From Bacilli bacterium (GTDB taxonomy: Bacteria; Bacillota_I; Bacilli_A; RF39; UBA660), in NCBI GenBank assembly GCA_028693275.1, contig JAQUVS010000001.1, positions 79,132-129,205 of the forward strand: a stretch of 50,074 nt of DNA, given 5' to 3'. Both the position numbers and the translations under genes were made by a program. Shown in pieces: positions 26,750 to 34,497 of this stretch. The notes below the pieces were generated by a model that saw only the letters and a list, made by a program, of their open reading frames with translations, searched no databases and was not told the DNA's origin. Within the stretch, counting starts at the first letter, position 1. Every line of letters begins with the position of its first letter.

Positions 26750-27511
26750 ATGATAATTGTTGATCATAATGATTTACAAAGTTTAATTGTAAATGATAAA
26801 AATTCAAAGGTAAAAGGCTCTTTGAAAGAATTTACAGATATTTTTAGAAATGAGAAAAAGGATATTAATACGGTTCAAGAGATTTATCTTGTTTTATATA
26901 AATTTCTTGATGCTGAGAATAGATTATATGAATCTGATCCTGTTAAATATGAAAAAACAGAGTATTTTAGAAATAATAGTTCAGAAATATTTGAAAGCAG
27001 AGTAGGAAAGAATAGTATTGGCTTTTCTATGGTTAACGCATCAGTACTAAGAAAATTAGGAATTCCAACGGTTCTTGTAGAAGGAATAAAGATGAGTGAA
27101 TTATTTATAAATGGCGAAATAGAAGAACATATGTTTCTAGAAGTTTATTTGAATAATACATGGATCTTGGTTGATTCTACTAGTGGTTTTGTTTATGGAA
27201 AGTATGACAAAGAAAATAGAAATCTTCCAAACGGTTATTACGCTGCTTCAAAAAGCATATCAGGTATTGCTTTAGATAATGAGCATACTCATGAAAAACT
27301 TCTAAAAGAATATTTTTCAAACAAGTATGTTGATTACAAGGATCCAAATTATCCAATAATTAAAGATTTTTTAATGAGGGAAAGAGTTAGAGTTTGTAGA
27401 TTCTCTCCTGATGAATTATTTGAGTCTTTGGCTTTTGAAGATGATATTGATAAAGTTCCTGATTACACAAGACAACTTGTTAAGAAAAAAGAATATAAGA
27501 ATAAAGATTAG
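26750..27511 (+). CDS. Transglutaminase-like fold protein lacking the catalytic cysteine
   Basis: A 253-residue soluble protein. The middle has the transglutaminase-like core: a helix ending in LRKLGIPTVLVEG (about 103-115), then EEHMFLEVYLNNTWILVDST (about 126-145) with the His and Asp expected of a Cys-His-Asp triad. Where the Cys should be, 15 residues before GIP, there is a Ser (GKNSIGFSM), and the only Cys is far away in RVCRF. It is therefore either inactive, a serine variant or a binding protein. It lies between the radical SAM gene and uvrA with its own promoter and terminator. The ribosome site is TAGGTGG. Confidence 0.65.
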   Translation: MIIVDHNDLQSLIVNDKNSKVKGSLKEFTDIFRNEKKDINTVQEIYLVLYKFLDAENRLYESDPVKYEKTEYFRNNSSEIFESRVGKNSIGFSMVNASVLRKLGIPTVLVEGIKMSELFINGEIEEHMFLEVYLNNTWILVDSTSGFVYGKYDKENRNLPNGYYAASKSISGIALDNEHTHEKLLKEYFSNKYVDYKDPNYPIIKDFLMRERVRVCRFSPDELFESLAFEDDIDKVPDYTRQLVKKKEYKNKD

Positions 27512-27528
27512 TTAACTAGTCTTTTTTT
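27504..27528 (+). terminator. Terminator spanning the stop codon at 27509-27511
   Basis: AAGATTAG (27504-27511) pairs with CTAGTCTT (27516-27523; one G-T) around a TTAA loop, then a T run. The stop codon is in the 5' arm. Confidence 0.8.
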
Positions 27529-27548
27529 ATGATTATTTTTTCAAAAAA

Positions 27549-27557
27549 TGATATAAT
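27549..27557 (+). promoter_or_regulatory. Extended -10 promoter for uvrA
   Basis: TGATATAAT, a perfect TGn extended -10; start near 27564, about 10 bases before the ATG, overlapping the AGGTGAT ribosome site. Confidence 0.55.
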
Positions 27558-27573
27558 AAGAACAGGTGATATT

Positions 27574-30381
27574 ATGGATAAAATTATAATAAAAGGAGCT
27601 AGAGAAAACAATTTAAAGAATGTTGATCTTGAGCTTCCTAAAAATAAATTAATAGTTATGACAGGGGTAAGTGGTTCTGGTAAAAGTTCTTTAGCTTTTG
27701 ATACAATTTACGCTGAAGGACAAAGAAGATATGTTGAATCATTGTCTGCTTATGCAAGACAATTTTTGGGTGGAACAGATAAACCTGATGTTGATTCAAT
27801 AGAGGGACTTAGTCCTTCTATTAGTATTGATCAAAAGACAACAAGTAAAAACCCTCGTTCTACTGTTGGTACAGTAACTGAAATATATGATTACTTAAGA
27901 CTTTTATTTGCTAGAATAGGGACTCCATATTGTCCTACTCATAAGGTGCCAATTTCTTCACAAAGTATTGATGAAATGGTTAATAAAGTTTCGGAGTATG
28001 AGGAAGGTAGCAAACTTGTCATTTTAGCTCCTTATGCCCATGGCGATAAGGGAACTTTTAAGGATGAGCTTGATGAACTTCGTAAACAAGGGTTTATTAG
28101 AGTTAGAATTGATTCAGAAATGGTAGATTTATCGGAAGAAATAGTTTTGGATAAGAATAAAAAACATAATATTGATGTTGTTGTTGATAGGATTATTTTA
28201 AAAGATAATTATAGAAGTCGTTTGTATGAGGCTATGGAAAGTGCTACTAAACTTTCTAAAGGAAAAGTGGTAGTTCAAATAATTGGAGATAAGGAAGTTA
28301 TCTTTTCTGAAAATTTTGCATGTCCATATTGTGATTTTTCTTTACCGGAATTAGAACCTCGTTTATTTAGTTTTAATGCTCCTTTTGGTGCATGTCATGA
28401 TTGTAAAGGATTAGGTTTTAAGTTAAAAATAGATTTTGATTTAATAGTTCCTGATAAAAATAAATCATTAAATGATGGTGCAATAATTACTTTAAGTGAT
28501 GATCAAGATGGTATTTACTTTAAAAGATTAGAAGCTGCTTGTAAGCATTATAATATAGATATGAATAAAAAAGTTTCTAAATTAACAGAAAAAGAAAAAG
28601 AAATTGTATTCTATGGAAGTGATGAAATAATTAGTTTTAATTATAAAACTAAAAGTGGAACTACTTATAATAATAAAGATTATTATGAGGGGATTATTAC
28701 AAATTTAGAACGTAGATACTTGGAAACTTCTAGTGAATGGATAAGAGAGTGGCTAGAAAATTATATGATAGAAACTACCTGTGAAACTTGTCATGGTGCT
28801 AGACTTCAAGAAGGAGTTTTATCTGTTTTAGTTGGAAATAAAAACATATATGAAGTAACATGTATGAGTATAAAGGAATTATTACATTATTTTGATGAAC
28901 TTAATTTGTCAAATGAACAAGTTGAAATATCTAAATTATTAATTAAAGAAATAATATCTAGATTGGAATTTTTAAAAAATGTTGGTTTAGAATATTTAAC
29001 ACTTAATAGAATGGCTGGTACTTTATCCGGTGGAGAGTCACAAAGAATAAGATTGGCTACTCAAATAGGATCTAAACTTACAGGAGTTTTATATGTTTTA
29101 GATGAACCAAGTATTGGTCTTCATCAAAAAGATAATGAAAAACTTATAAAATCATTATTAGAAATGCGTGATCTAGGTAATACTTTAATTGTTGTTGAAC
29201 ACGATTTAGATACAATGATGGCAGCTGATTACTTAGTGGATGTTGGTCCTGGAGCAGGAGACTTAGGTGGGGAAATTATTGCAGCAGGAACTCCTAATGA
29301 AGTAATGAAAAATGACAAAAGTGTGACAGGGAGATATTTAAGTGGTAAAGATACAATTGAAACTCCAAAAACAAGAAGAAAAAATAATGGAAAATTTATT
29401 GAAATAAAGGGAGCTAGTGAAAATAATTTAAAAGATATTAATGTTAAATTCCCAATAGGATTATTTAATTGCGTAACAGGAGTTAGTGGTTCAGGTAAGA
29501 GTACTTTAGTAAATCAAATATTATGTTTAGCTGCTCAGAATTCTTTATATAAAATAAAAGAAAAACCAGGGAAATTTAAGAGTATTAAAGGTCTTGAAAA
29601 TATAGATAAAGTAGTTGAAATATCACAAAATCCTATAGGTAGAACTCCAAGAAGTAATCCTGCAACATATACTGGTGTATTTGATGATATTAGAGATTTA
29701 TATACTTCTACAAAAGAATCTAAAATATATGGGTATGAAAAAAATAGATTCTCGTTTAATGTAAAAGGCGGAAGATGTGAGGCTTGTAGAGGCGATGGAG
29801 TTAAAAAAATAGAAATGCATTTTTTACCTGATGTTTATGTTCCTTGTGAAGTTTGTCATGGAACTCGTTATAATAGGGAAACTCTTAATATAAAATATAA
29901 AGAAAAAAATATTGCTGAAGTATTAGATATGAGAGTATCTGAAGCTTTGTTATTTTTTGAAAATGTACCTAAAATCAGAACTAAGCTTCAAGTAATAGAG
30001 GACGTTGGCTTAGGTTATATTAAGTTAGGTCAAAATGCAACTACTTTATCTGGTGGAGAAGCTGGTAGAGTTAAATTAGCTAAGGAATTACAGAGAAAAG
30101 CTACTGGCAAAACGCTATTTATTTTTGATGAACCAACAACAGGATTACATTCTAAGGACATTAAGAGACTACTTGCAATATTTGATAAAATAGTAGATAA
30201 TAATGATACTATAGTAGTGATTGAACATAATTTAGATGTCATAAAGATGGCAGACTATATTATTGATCTTGGCCCTGATGGTGGAGATCTAGGAGGAACT
30301 GTCATAGCAACTGGTACTCCTGAAGAAGTAGCTAAATGTGCTAATTCATATACAGGAGAATACTTAAAGAAAATATTATAG
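27574..30381 (+). CDS. uvrA: Excinuclease ABC subunit A
   Basis: A 935-residue UvrA with two ABC cassettes. The first Walker A is GVSGSGKSSLAFD near 31-43 and a zinc finger follows near 251-277 (CPYC and CHDC). The first signature LSGGESQRIRLA is near 486. The second Walker A is GVSGSGKST near 637, the second zinc module is CEAC...CEVC near 738-763, and the second signature reads LSGGEAGRVKLA. The usual residue at the G of GEAG is Gln, so this position is atypical. UvrA detects lesions and loads UvrB. The ATG at 27574 gives the standard N terminus; the in-frame ATG at 27529 lies before the -10. Confidence 0.97.
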   Translation: MDKIIIKGARENNLKNVDLELPKNKLIVMTGVSGSGKSSLAFDTIYAEGQRRYVESLSAYARQFLGGTDKPDVDSIEGLSPSISIDQKTTSKNPRSTVGTVTEIYDYLRLLFARIGTPYCPTHKVPISSQSIDEMVNKVSEYEEGSKLVILAPYAHGDKGTFKDELDELRKQGFIRVRIDSEMVDLSEEIVLDKNKKHNIDVVVDRIILKDNYRSRLYEAMESATKLSKGKVVVQIIGDKEVIFSENFACPYCDFSLPELEPRLFSFNAPFGACHDCKGLGFKLKIDFDLIVPDKNKSLNDGAIITLSDDQDGIYFKRLEAACKHYNIDMNKKVSKLTEKEKEIVFYGSDEIISFNYKTKSGTTYNNKDYYEGIITNLERRYLETSSEWIREWLENYMIETTCETCHGARLQEGVLSVLVGNKNIYEVTCMSIKELLHYFDELNLSNEQVEISKLLIKEIISRLEFLKNVGLEYLTLNRMAGTLSGGESQRIRLATQIGSKLTGVLYVLDEPSIGLHQKDNEKLIKSLLEMRDLGNTLIVVEHDLDTMMAADYLVDVGPGAGDLGGEIIAAGTPNEVMKNDKSVTGRYLSGKDTIETPKTRRKNNGKFIEIKGASENNLKDINVKFPIGLFNCVTGVSGSGKSTLVNQILCLAAQNSLYKIKEKPGKFKSIKGLENIDKVVEISQNPIGRTPRSNPATYTGVFDDIRDLYTSTKESKIYGYEKNRFSFNVKGGRCEACRGDGVKKIEMHFLPDVYVPCEVCHGTRYNRETLNIKYKEKNIAEVLDMRVSEALLFFENVPKIRTKLQVIEDVGLGYIKLGQNATTLSGGEAGRVKLAKELQRKATGKTLFIFDEPTTGLHSKDIKRLLAIFDKIVDNNDTIVVIEHNLDVIKMADYIIDLGPDGGDLGGTVIATGTPEEVAKCANSYTGEYLKKIL

Positions 30382-30389
30382 GTGATGAG

Positions 30390-30815
30390 ATGAAAATAAT
30401 AAAAAATAATTTTAAATTTGATTTAATAAAAGGAATTGAGTGGAGCTTACACATTATTTCATATTGGATAGTACTTTTGTTAGTATCCTTGATGTTTAAA
30501 TCTTTTTATATTGATTATGGTTGTTTTGGCTTTTATTCTTTGATAAGTGTAATTATTATATATATTCTTAATTTAACTGTTAAACCAATTCTGTTTTTTT
30601 TAACCTTACCTATTACAGGATTAACATTAGGATTGTTTTATCCTTTTATAAATGTAATCATTTTAAAAATGACAGATTTTATAATGGGTAATAAATTTGA
30701 TATTAATGATATGTTTATTGCTTTCTTTATTGCAGTATTTATATCAGTTCTTAATATTTTAATAAGTGAAATATTTTTAAAACCAATAATAAGGAGGATA
30801 AAGAAAAATGGATAG
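30390..30815 (+). CDS. yvlD: YvlD-type membrane protein (phage holin 4_2 family)
   Basis: A 141-residue protein with four predicted membrane helices (about 20-40, 46-66, 70-90, 104-127). The conserved block is YILNLTVKPILFFLTLPITG followed by LTLGLFYPFIN, typical of the 'phage holin family 4_2' proteins such as YvlD. No lytic role is known for chromosomal members. In Bacillus yvlD lies before hprK and lgt; here hprK is missing and lgt begins inside the last eight bases of this gene. The start is supported by AGGTGATG. Confidence 0.8.
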   Translation: MKIIKNNFKFDLIKGIEWSLHIISYWIVLLLVSLMFKSFYIDYGCFGFYSLISVIIIYILNLTVKPILFFLTLPITGLTLGLFYPFINVIILKMTDFIMGNKFDINDMFIAFFIAVFISVLNILISEIFLKPIIRRIKKNG

Positions 30816-31620
30816 AATTGCATATGATTTTGGTTTCTTTCAGGTATATTGGTATTCTATTTTTATTTTCTTAGCTTTATTTTTTGCATTAATTGTTATT
30901 ATGAATGAAGTGAAAAAACAAAATATAAATCAAGATTTTATGGTTAATTTAGTTTTTTGGGGAATAATTATTGGTTTATTTGGTGCAAGATTTTATTATG
31001 TTGCATTTAATCTATCTTTTTATTTAAAATATCCTTTAGAAATTTTTGCTGTATGGAATGGTGGAATGGCCATTCACGGTGGAATAATTTTTGGATTATT
31101 ATGGGTTTTAATTTATACTAAGAAATATAAAGTTAAAACTTTAAAAGTTTTAGATATTACAGTAGTTGGATTAATTTTAGGACAAGCTATTGGTAGATGG
31201 GGTAATTTCTTTAATAAGGAAGCTTATGGTGCACTTGTTAGTAGATTAGATTTAGAAAAATTAGGTTTACCTGATAATATTATAGAAGGAATGTATATAA
31301 ATGGAGGATATAGACAACCAACATTTTTATATGAATCCATATGGAACTTAATCGGATTTTTCTTATTATTAATTATTAGAAAATATAAATATTTAAAAAC
31401 TGGACAACTTACTGGTTTTTATTTGATGTGGTATTCTTTTGGGCGTTTCTTTATAGAAGGAATGCGTGGAGATAGTTTAATGTTTAGTACATATAAAGTA
31501 GCTCAGATAGTTTCTTGTATATTGTTTGTTATTGGATTATTAATGGTTATTTTTTGTAAAAAAGGTTCTAGATTTGAAGGATTATATTTGGAGGCTGAAA
31601 AAGATGGAATTAATTTTTGA
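30808..31620 (+). CDS. lgt: Prolipoprotein diacylglyceryl transferase
   Basis: A 270-residue polytopic membrane enzyme with seven predicted helices. Signature residues: GARFYYVAFN near 51-60, WNGGMAIHGG near 83-92 with the essential His, and GRWGNFFNKEAYG near 130-142 (Lgt motif). RGDSLM near 216 is the conserved late block. Lgt transfers diacylglycerol from phosphatidylglycerol to the lipobox Cys of prelipoproteins, so this organism makes lipoproteins. The ribosome site AAGGAGGA is inside the previous gene. The gene overlaps trxB by 17 bases. Confidence 0.95.
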   Translation: MDRIAYDFGFFQVYWYSIFIFLALFFALIVIMNEVKKQNINQDFMVNLVFWGIIIGLFGARFYYVAFNLSFYLKYPLEIFAVWNGGMAIHGGIIFGLLWVLIYTKKYKVKTLKVLDITVVGLILGQAIGRWGNFFNKEAYGALVSRLDLEKLGLPDNIIEGMYINGGYRQPTFLYESIWNLIGFFLLLIIRKYKYLKTGQLTGFYLMWYSFGRFFIEGMRGDSLMFSTYKVAQIVSCILFVIGLLMVIFCKKGSRFEGLYLEAEKDGINF

Positions 31621-32518
31621 TACAGTAGTTATAGGTGGAGGCGTGGCAGGAATGTCAGCCTCTATATATTTAAAGAGAGCAAATAAAGATTTTTGTATAT
31701 TAGAGAAATCTGCTTTAGGTGGACAATTGAATAATATAGATAGTATTCATAATTACCCTGGTTTTAAGGAAATAAGTGGACCTGATTTAGCTATGAATTT
31801 ATATGAACAAGTAAATTCAATGGATATTAAAGTTTTACCTTATGAAGTACTAAATATAACTGCTTCAGGTGATAATTATGTTATTACAACAAATAAAGAA
31901 CAAATATTTTGTAATAATATTATTATAGCAATAGGTAGAGTTCCTAAAAGACTTTCTATTAAAGGTGAAGATACTTATGTTAATAAAGGAATTAGTTTTT
32001 GTGCTCTATGTGATGGAACTTTTTATAAAAATAAAAACGTTGTTGTGATTGGAAATAATAACCAAGCAGCTAATGAGGCTTTATATTTATCGAATATATG
32101 TTTATCTGTTAAGTTGATTAGTAGAACAAAAGATTTATTAACAGAAGAATCTATTAAAGATCAACTTGCAGATAGGGATAATATAGAAGTAATCTATAAT
32201 TCTGATGTGTTAGAATTCTTGGGAGATGAAAATAGATTAAATGGTTTATTAGTACTAGACAAAGATACAAAAGATTCAAAAAATATTATTGTAGATGGTG
32301 CATTTGTTTATATAGGACAAGTTCCTTTAACTTTTGCATTTAAAGATTTACAAATTTTGGACGATACAGGATATGTTATAGTTGATAGTTCTATGCAAAC
32401 AAAATTAAAAAATATATATGCTGTTGGTGATGTTGTTAAGAAAGATATCTATCAAATAATTACTGCTGCGAGCGATGGTGTTACTGCTGCATATAATATA
32501 ATAGAGAAGGATAAATAA
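31604..32518 (+). CDS. trxB: Thioredoxin reductase
   Basis: A 304-residue flavoprotein. The FAD-binding start is TVVIGGGVAGMSASIY near 6-21, GGQLNNI lies near 36, the redox centre CALC is at about 133-136 (FCALCDGTFY), and the C-terminal FAD motif is IYAVGDVV near 270. The active-site spacer AL differs from the common AT/AV, but the CxxC is intact. It uses NADPH to reduce thioredoxin. The ATG at 31604 has GGAGG at 31590-31594. In Bacillus trxB precedes yvcI-yvcJ-yvcK; here yvcK follows directly with a 1-base overlap. Confidence 0.93.
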   Translation: MELIFDTVVIGGGVAGMSASIYLKRANKDFCILEKSALGGQLNNIDSIHNYPGFKEISGPDLAMNLYEQVNSMDIKVLPYEVLNITASGDNYVITTNKEQIFCNNIIIAIGRVPKRLSIKGEDTYVNKGISFCALCDGTFYKNKNVVVIGNNNQAANEALYLSNICLSVKLISRTKDLLTEESIKDQLADRDNIEVIYNSDVLEFLGDENRLNGLLVLDKDTKDSKNIIVDGAFVYIGQVPLTFAFKDLQILDDTGYVIVDSSMQTKLKNIYAVGDVVKKDIYQIITAASDGVTAAYNIIEKDK

Positions 32519-33462
32519 TGAAAAAAATAGTTGTATTAGGCGGAGGTACTGGAATATCGTATCTTCTTAGAGGTTTAAAGGATTTTCCTGTTGATATAAC
32601 AGCAGTAATTTCAGTTTCAGATAATGGTAAATCTACAGGTAAATTAAGAAATGAATTTTATATTCCTGCAGTTGGAGATATTAGAAAAGTAATTTATAAT
32701 ATGTCGCCTTTACCTGAAGAATTTAAAAATGTAATGGAATATAGATTTAATACTTATAGTGATTTGAATGGACATCCTATGGGTAATTTATTGTTAACAG
32801 CAATGTTAACTAGTAGTGGTAGTTTGCTTAAAAGTATTGATTGTATGAGATATTTACTAGATGTAAAACATAAAATACTTCCGCTTTCAGAAGATTTTTT
32901 AACATTAATGGGTGAAACAGTTGATGGTGAAATAGTTGAAGGTGAAGATGATTTACCTAAATCAGGGAAAAAATATAAACGAATTTTTTATAAAGAATGT
33001 CCCCATGTTCTTCCTGAAGTTCTTTCTGCTATTTCGGAAGCTGATCTAGTAATTTTGAGTATGGGAAGTTTATATACAAGTATTATTCCTCATCTTATTT
33101 GCTCTGATATACAAAATAGTTTGAGAGACTCTAAGGCAAAAGTAATGTATTTATGTAACGCAATGACTCAACCTGGTGAAACTTCTGGATTTACTGTTAG
33201 TGATCATTTAAAGGTTATTGAATCTTATTTAGGAGCAGATGTTCTTGATACTGTTGTCGTTAGTGACTCAGAAATATCAAAAGAAATGTTAGATAAATAT
33301 TCTAATCAAGAACAAAAAGATCCAGTTATAATAGATGATAGTGAAATAGAAAAAATGGGAATAGAAATAATAAAAGAAAATTTATTAACAATAGATGATG
33401 GAACTTTAAAACACAATAGTTTAAAACTTAGTTCTATTATATTTTCATATTTAATGAGGTGA
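32518..33462 (+). CDS. yvcK: YvcK/CofD-like gluconeogenesis and cell-wall factor
   Basis: A 314-residue protein of the CofD-like superfamily. Diagnostic segments are VVLGGGTGISYLLRGLKDFP at 4-23, ISVSDNGKSTGKLRNEF near 35-51 and GDIRKVIYNMSPL near 57-69, then GHPMGNLLLTAM. In Bacillus YvcK is needed on gluconeogenic carbon, binds UDP-sugars and affects PBP1 localisation. The N in DNGKSTG replaces the more usual G (DDGGSSG). yvcJ (rapZ), which normally lies before it, is missing. whiA follows after four bases. Confidence 0.92.
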   Translation: MKKIVVLGGGTGISYLLRGLKDFPVDITAVISVSDNGKSTGKLRNEFYIPAVGDIRKVIYNMSPLPEEFKNVMEYRFNTYSDLNGHPMGNLLLTAMLTSSGSLLKSIDCMRYLLDVKHKILPLSEDFLTLMGETVDGEIVEGEDDLPKSGKKYKRIFYKECPHVLPEVLSAISEADLVILSMGSLYTSIIPHLICSDIQNSLRDSKAKVMYLCNAMTQPGETSGFTVSDHLKVIESYLGADVLDTVVVSDSEISKEMLDKYSNQEQKDPVIIDDSEIEKMGIEIIKENLLTIDDGTLKHNSLKLSSIIFSYLMR

Positions 33463-33466
33463 TATT

Positions 33467-34405
33467 ATGTCGTTTACAACTAATATAAAAAATGAAATAT
33501 CTAAAATAGAAGGGGAAAATAAAAATAATTTATATGAGTTATCCGCTTTTATTAGAAACAATGGTTATTTTGATAATAATATAATAGAATTAAATACTGA
33601 AAATGCAACTGTTGCTAAACGTATTTATTCTTTAATAAAAGAAATATTTGATATTAAAATAGAAATATTACAAAGAAAAAATAATAGTTTTTCTAAAAAT
33701 AGTTTTTATGTTATTAAAATTGAAGACTTAGTATTAGATATATTAAAAAAAGCTTTAGTAGTAGACGATAATAATAAAAAAATAGAAAGACCTTTACTTG
33801 TTGTTTCTAGTAATGAAGATGCTATTAGATCTTATCTGTCTGGTGTATTTTTATCTAAAGGAAGTGTAAATGATCCTAAAACTTCTAGATATCATTTAGA
33901 ATTTTTGATAGAAGAATTAGAAGAAGCTAATTATGTATCTGATTTACTTAATTATTTTGATTTAAATAGTAAAGTATTAAACCGTGATAAAGGATATATG
34001 GTTTATGTAAAAGAAGCAGAAAAAATAGGTGATTTTTTAAGAATAATTAACGCTTCCAATGGGGTAATGTATTTTGAAGATATTCGAATTTATAGAGATC
34101 ACAAGAATATGACTAATAGGTTAAATAATTGTGAGCAAGCTAATATTGAAAGAATAATTGAAACAGCTAATAAACAAATAGAAGATATTAATTATGTAAA
34201 AGAAAATTTGGGAATAGATATTTTAGATTCTAAAGTATTAGAAGTAGTTGAATATAGAATTAAATATCCAGATGCTTCTTTACAAGAATTAAGTGATATT
34301 ATAGCTTTTGAAACAGGTAAAGAAATTAGTAAGTCAGGATTAAATCATAGATTTAGAAAATTAAGGGAGTTAGTTAGAAAAGCTATAGAATTAGAAAATA
34401 AGTAA
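33467..34405 (+). CDS. whiA: WhiA, DNA-binding division/sporulation regulator
   Basis: A 312-residue WhiA. It starts MSFTTNIKNEISKIEG as in Bacillota WhiA. The N-terminal two-thirds have the LAGLIDADG homing-endonuclease-like fold (RSYLSGVFLSKGSVNDP near 123-139), and a helix-turn-helix closes the protein (PDASLQELSDIIAFETG, then ISKSGLNHRFRKLRE). WhiA influences cell division and chromosome segregation; it is present in non-sporulating species too. It ends a tight uvrA-to-whiA run, closed by a terminator on the stop codon. Confidence 0.93.
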   Translation: MSFTTNIKNEISKIEGENKNNLYELSAFIRNNGYFDNNIIELNTENATVAKRIYSLIKEIFDIKIEILQRKNNSFSKNSFYVIKIEDLVLDILKKALVVDDNNKKIERPLLVVSSNEDAIRSYLSGVFLSKGSVNDPKTSRYHLEFLIEELEEANYVSDLLNYFDLNSKVLNRDKGYMVYVKEAEKIGDFLRIINASNGVMYFEDIRIYRDHKNMTNRLNNCEQANIERIIETANKQIEDINYVKENLGIDILDSKVLEVVEYRIKYPDASLQELSDIIAFETGKEISKSGLNHRFRKLRELVRKAIELENK

Positions 34406-34421
34406 TTTACTTATTTTTTTT
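34395..34421 (+). terminator. whiA terminator
   Basis: AAAATAAGT (34395-34403) pairs with ACTTATTTT (34409-34417), then T. The TAA stop begins in the last stem base and continues into the loop. Confidence 0.8.
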
Positions 34422-34454
34422 GTTTAAAAACTGGTTTTATTATTTAACTAAATA

Positions 34455-34463
34455 TGTTAGAAT
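34455..34463 (+). promoter_or_regulatory. Extended -10 promoter for the nucleoside kinase
   Basis: TGTTAGAAT matches an extended -10 with one mismatch; no clear -35. Leader of about 28 bases. Confidence 0.4.
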
Positions 34464-34497
34464 GTAATGTAGAAGAATAAAATATTAAGGTGGTTGT

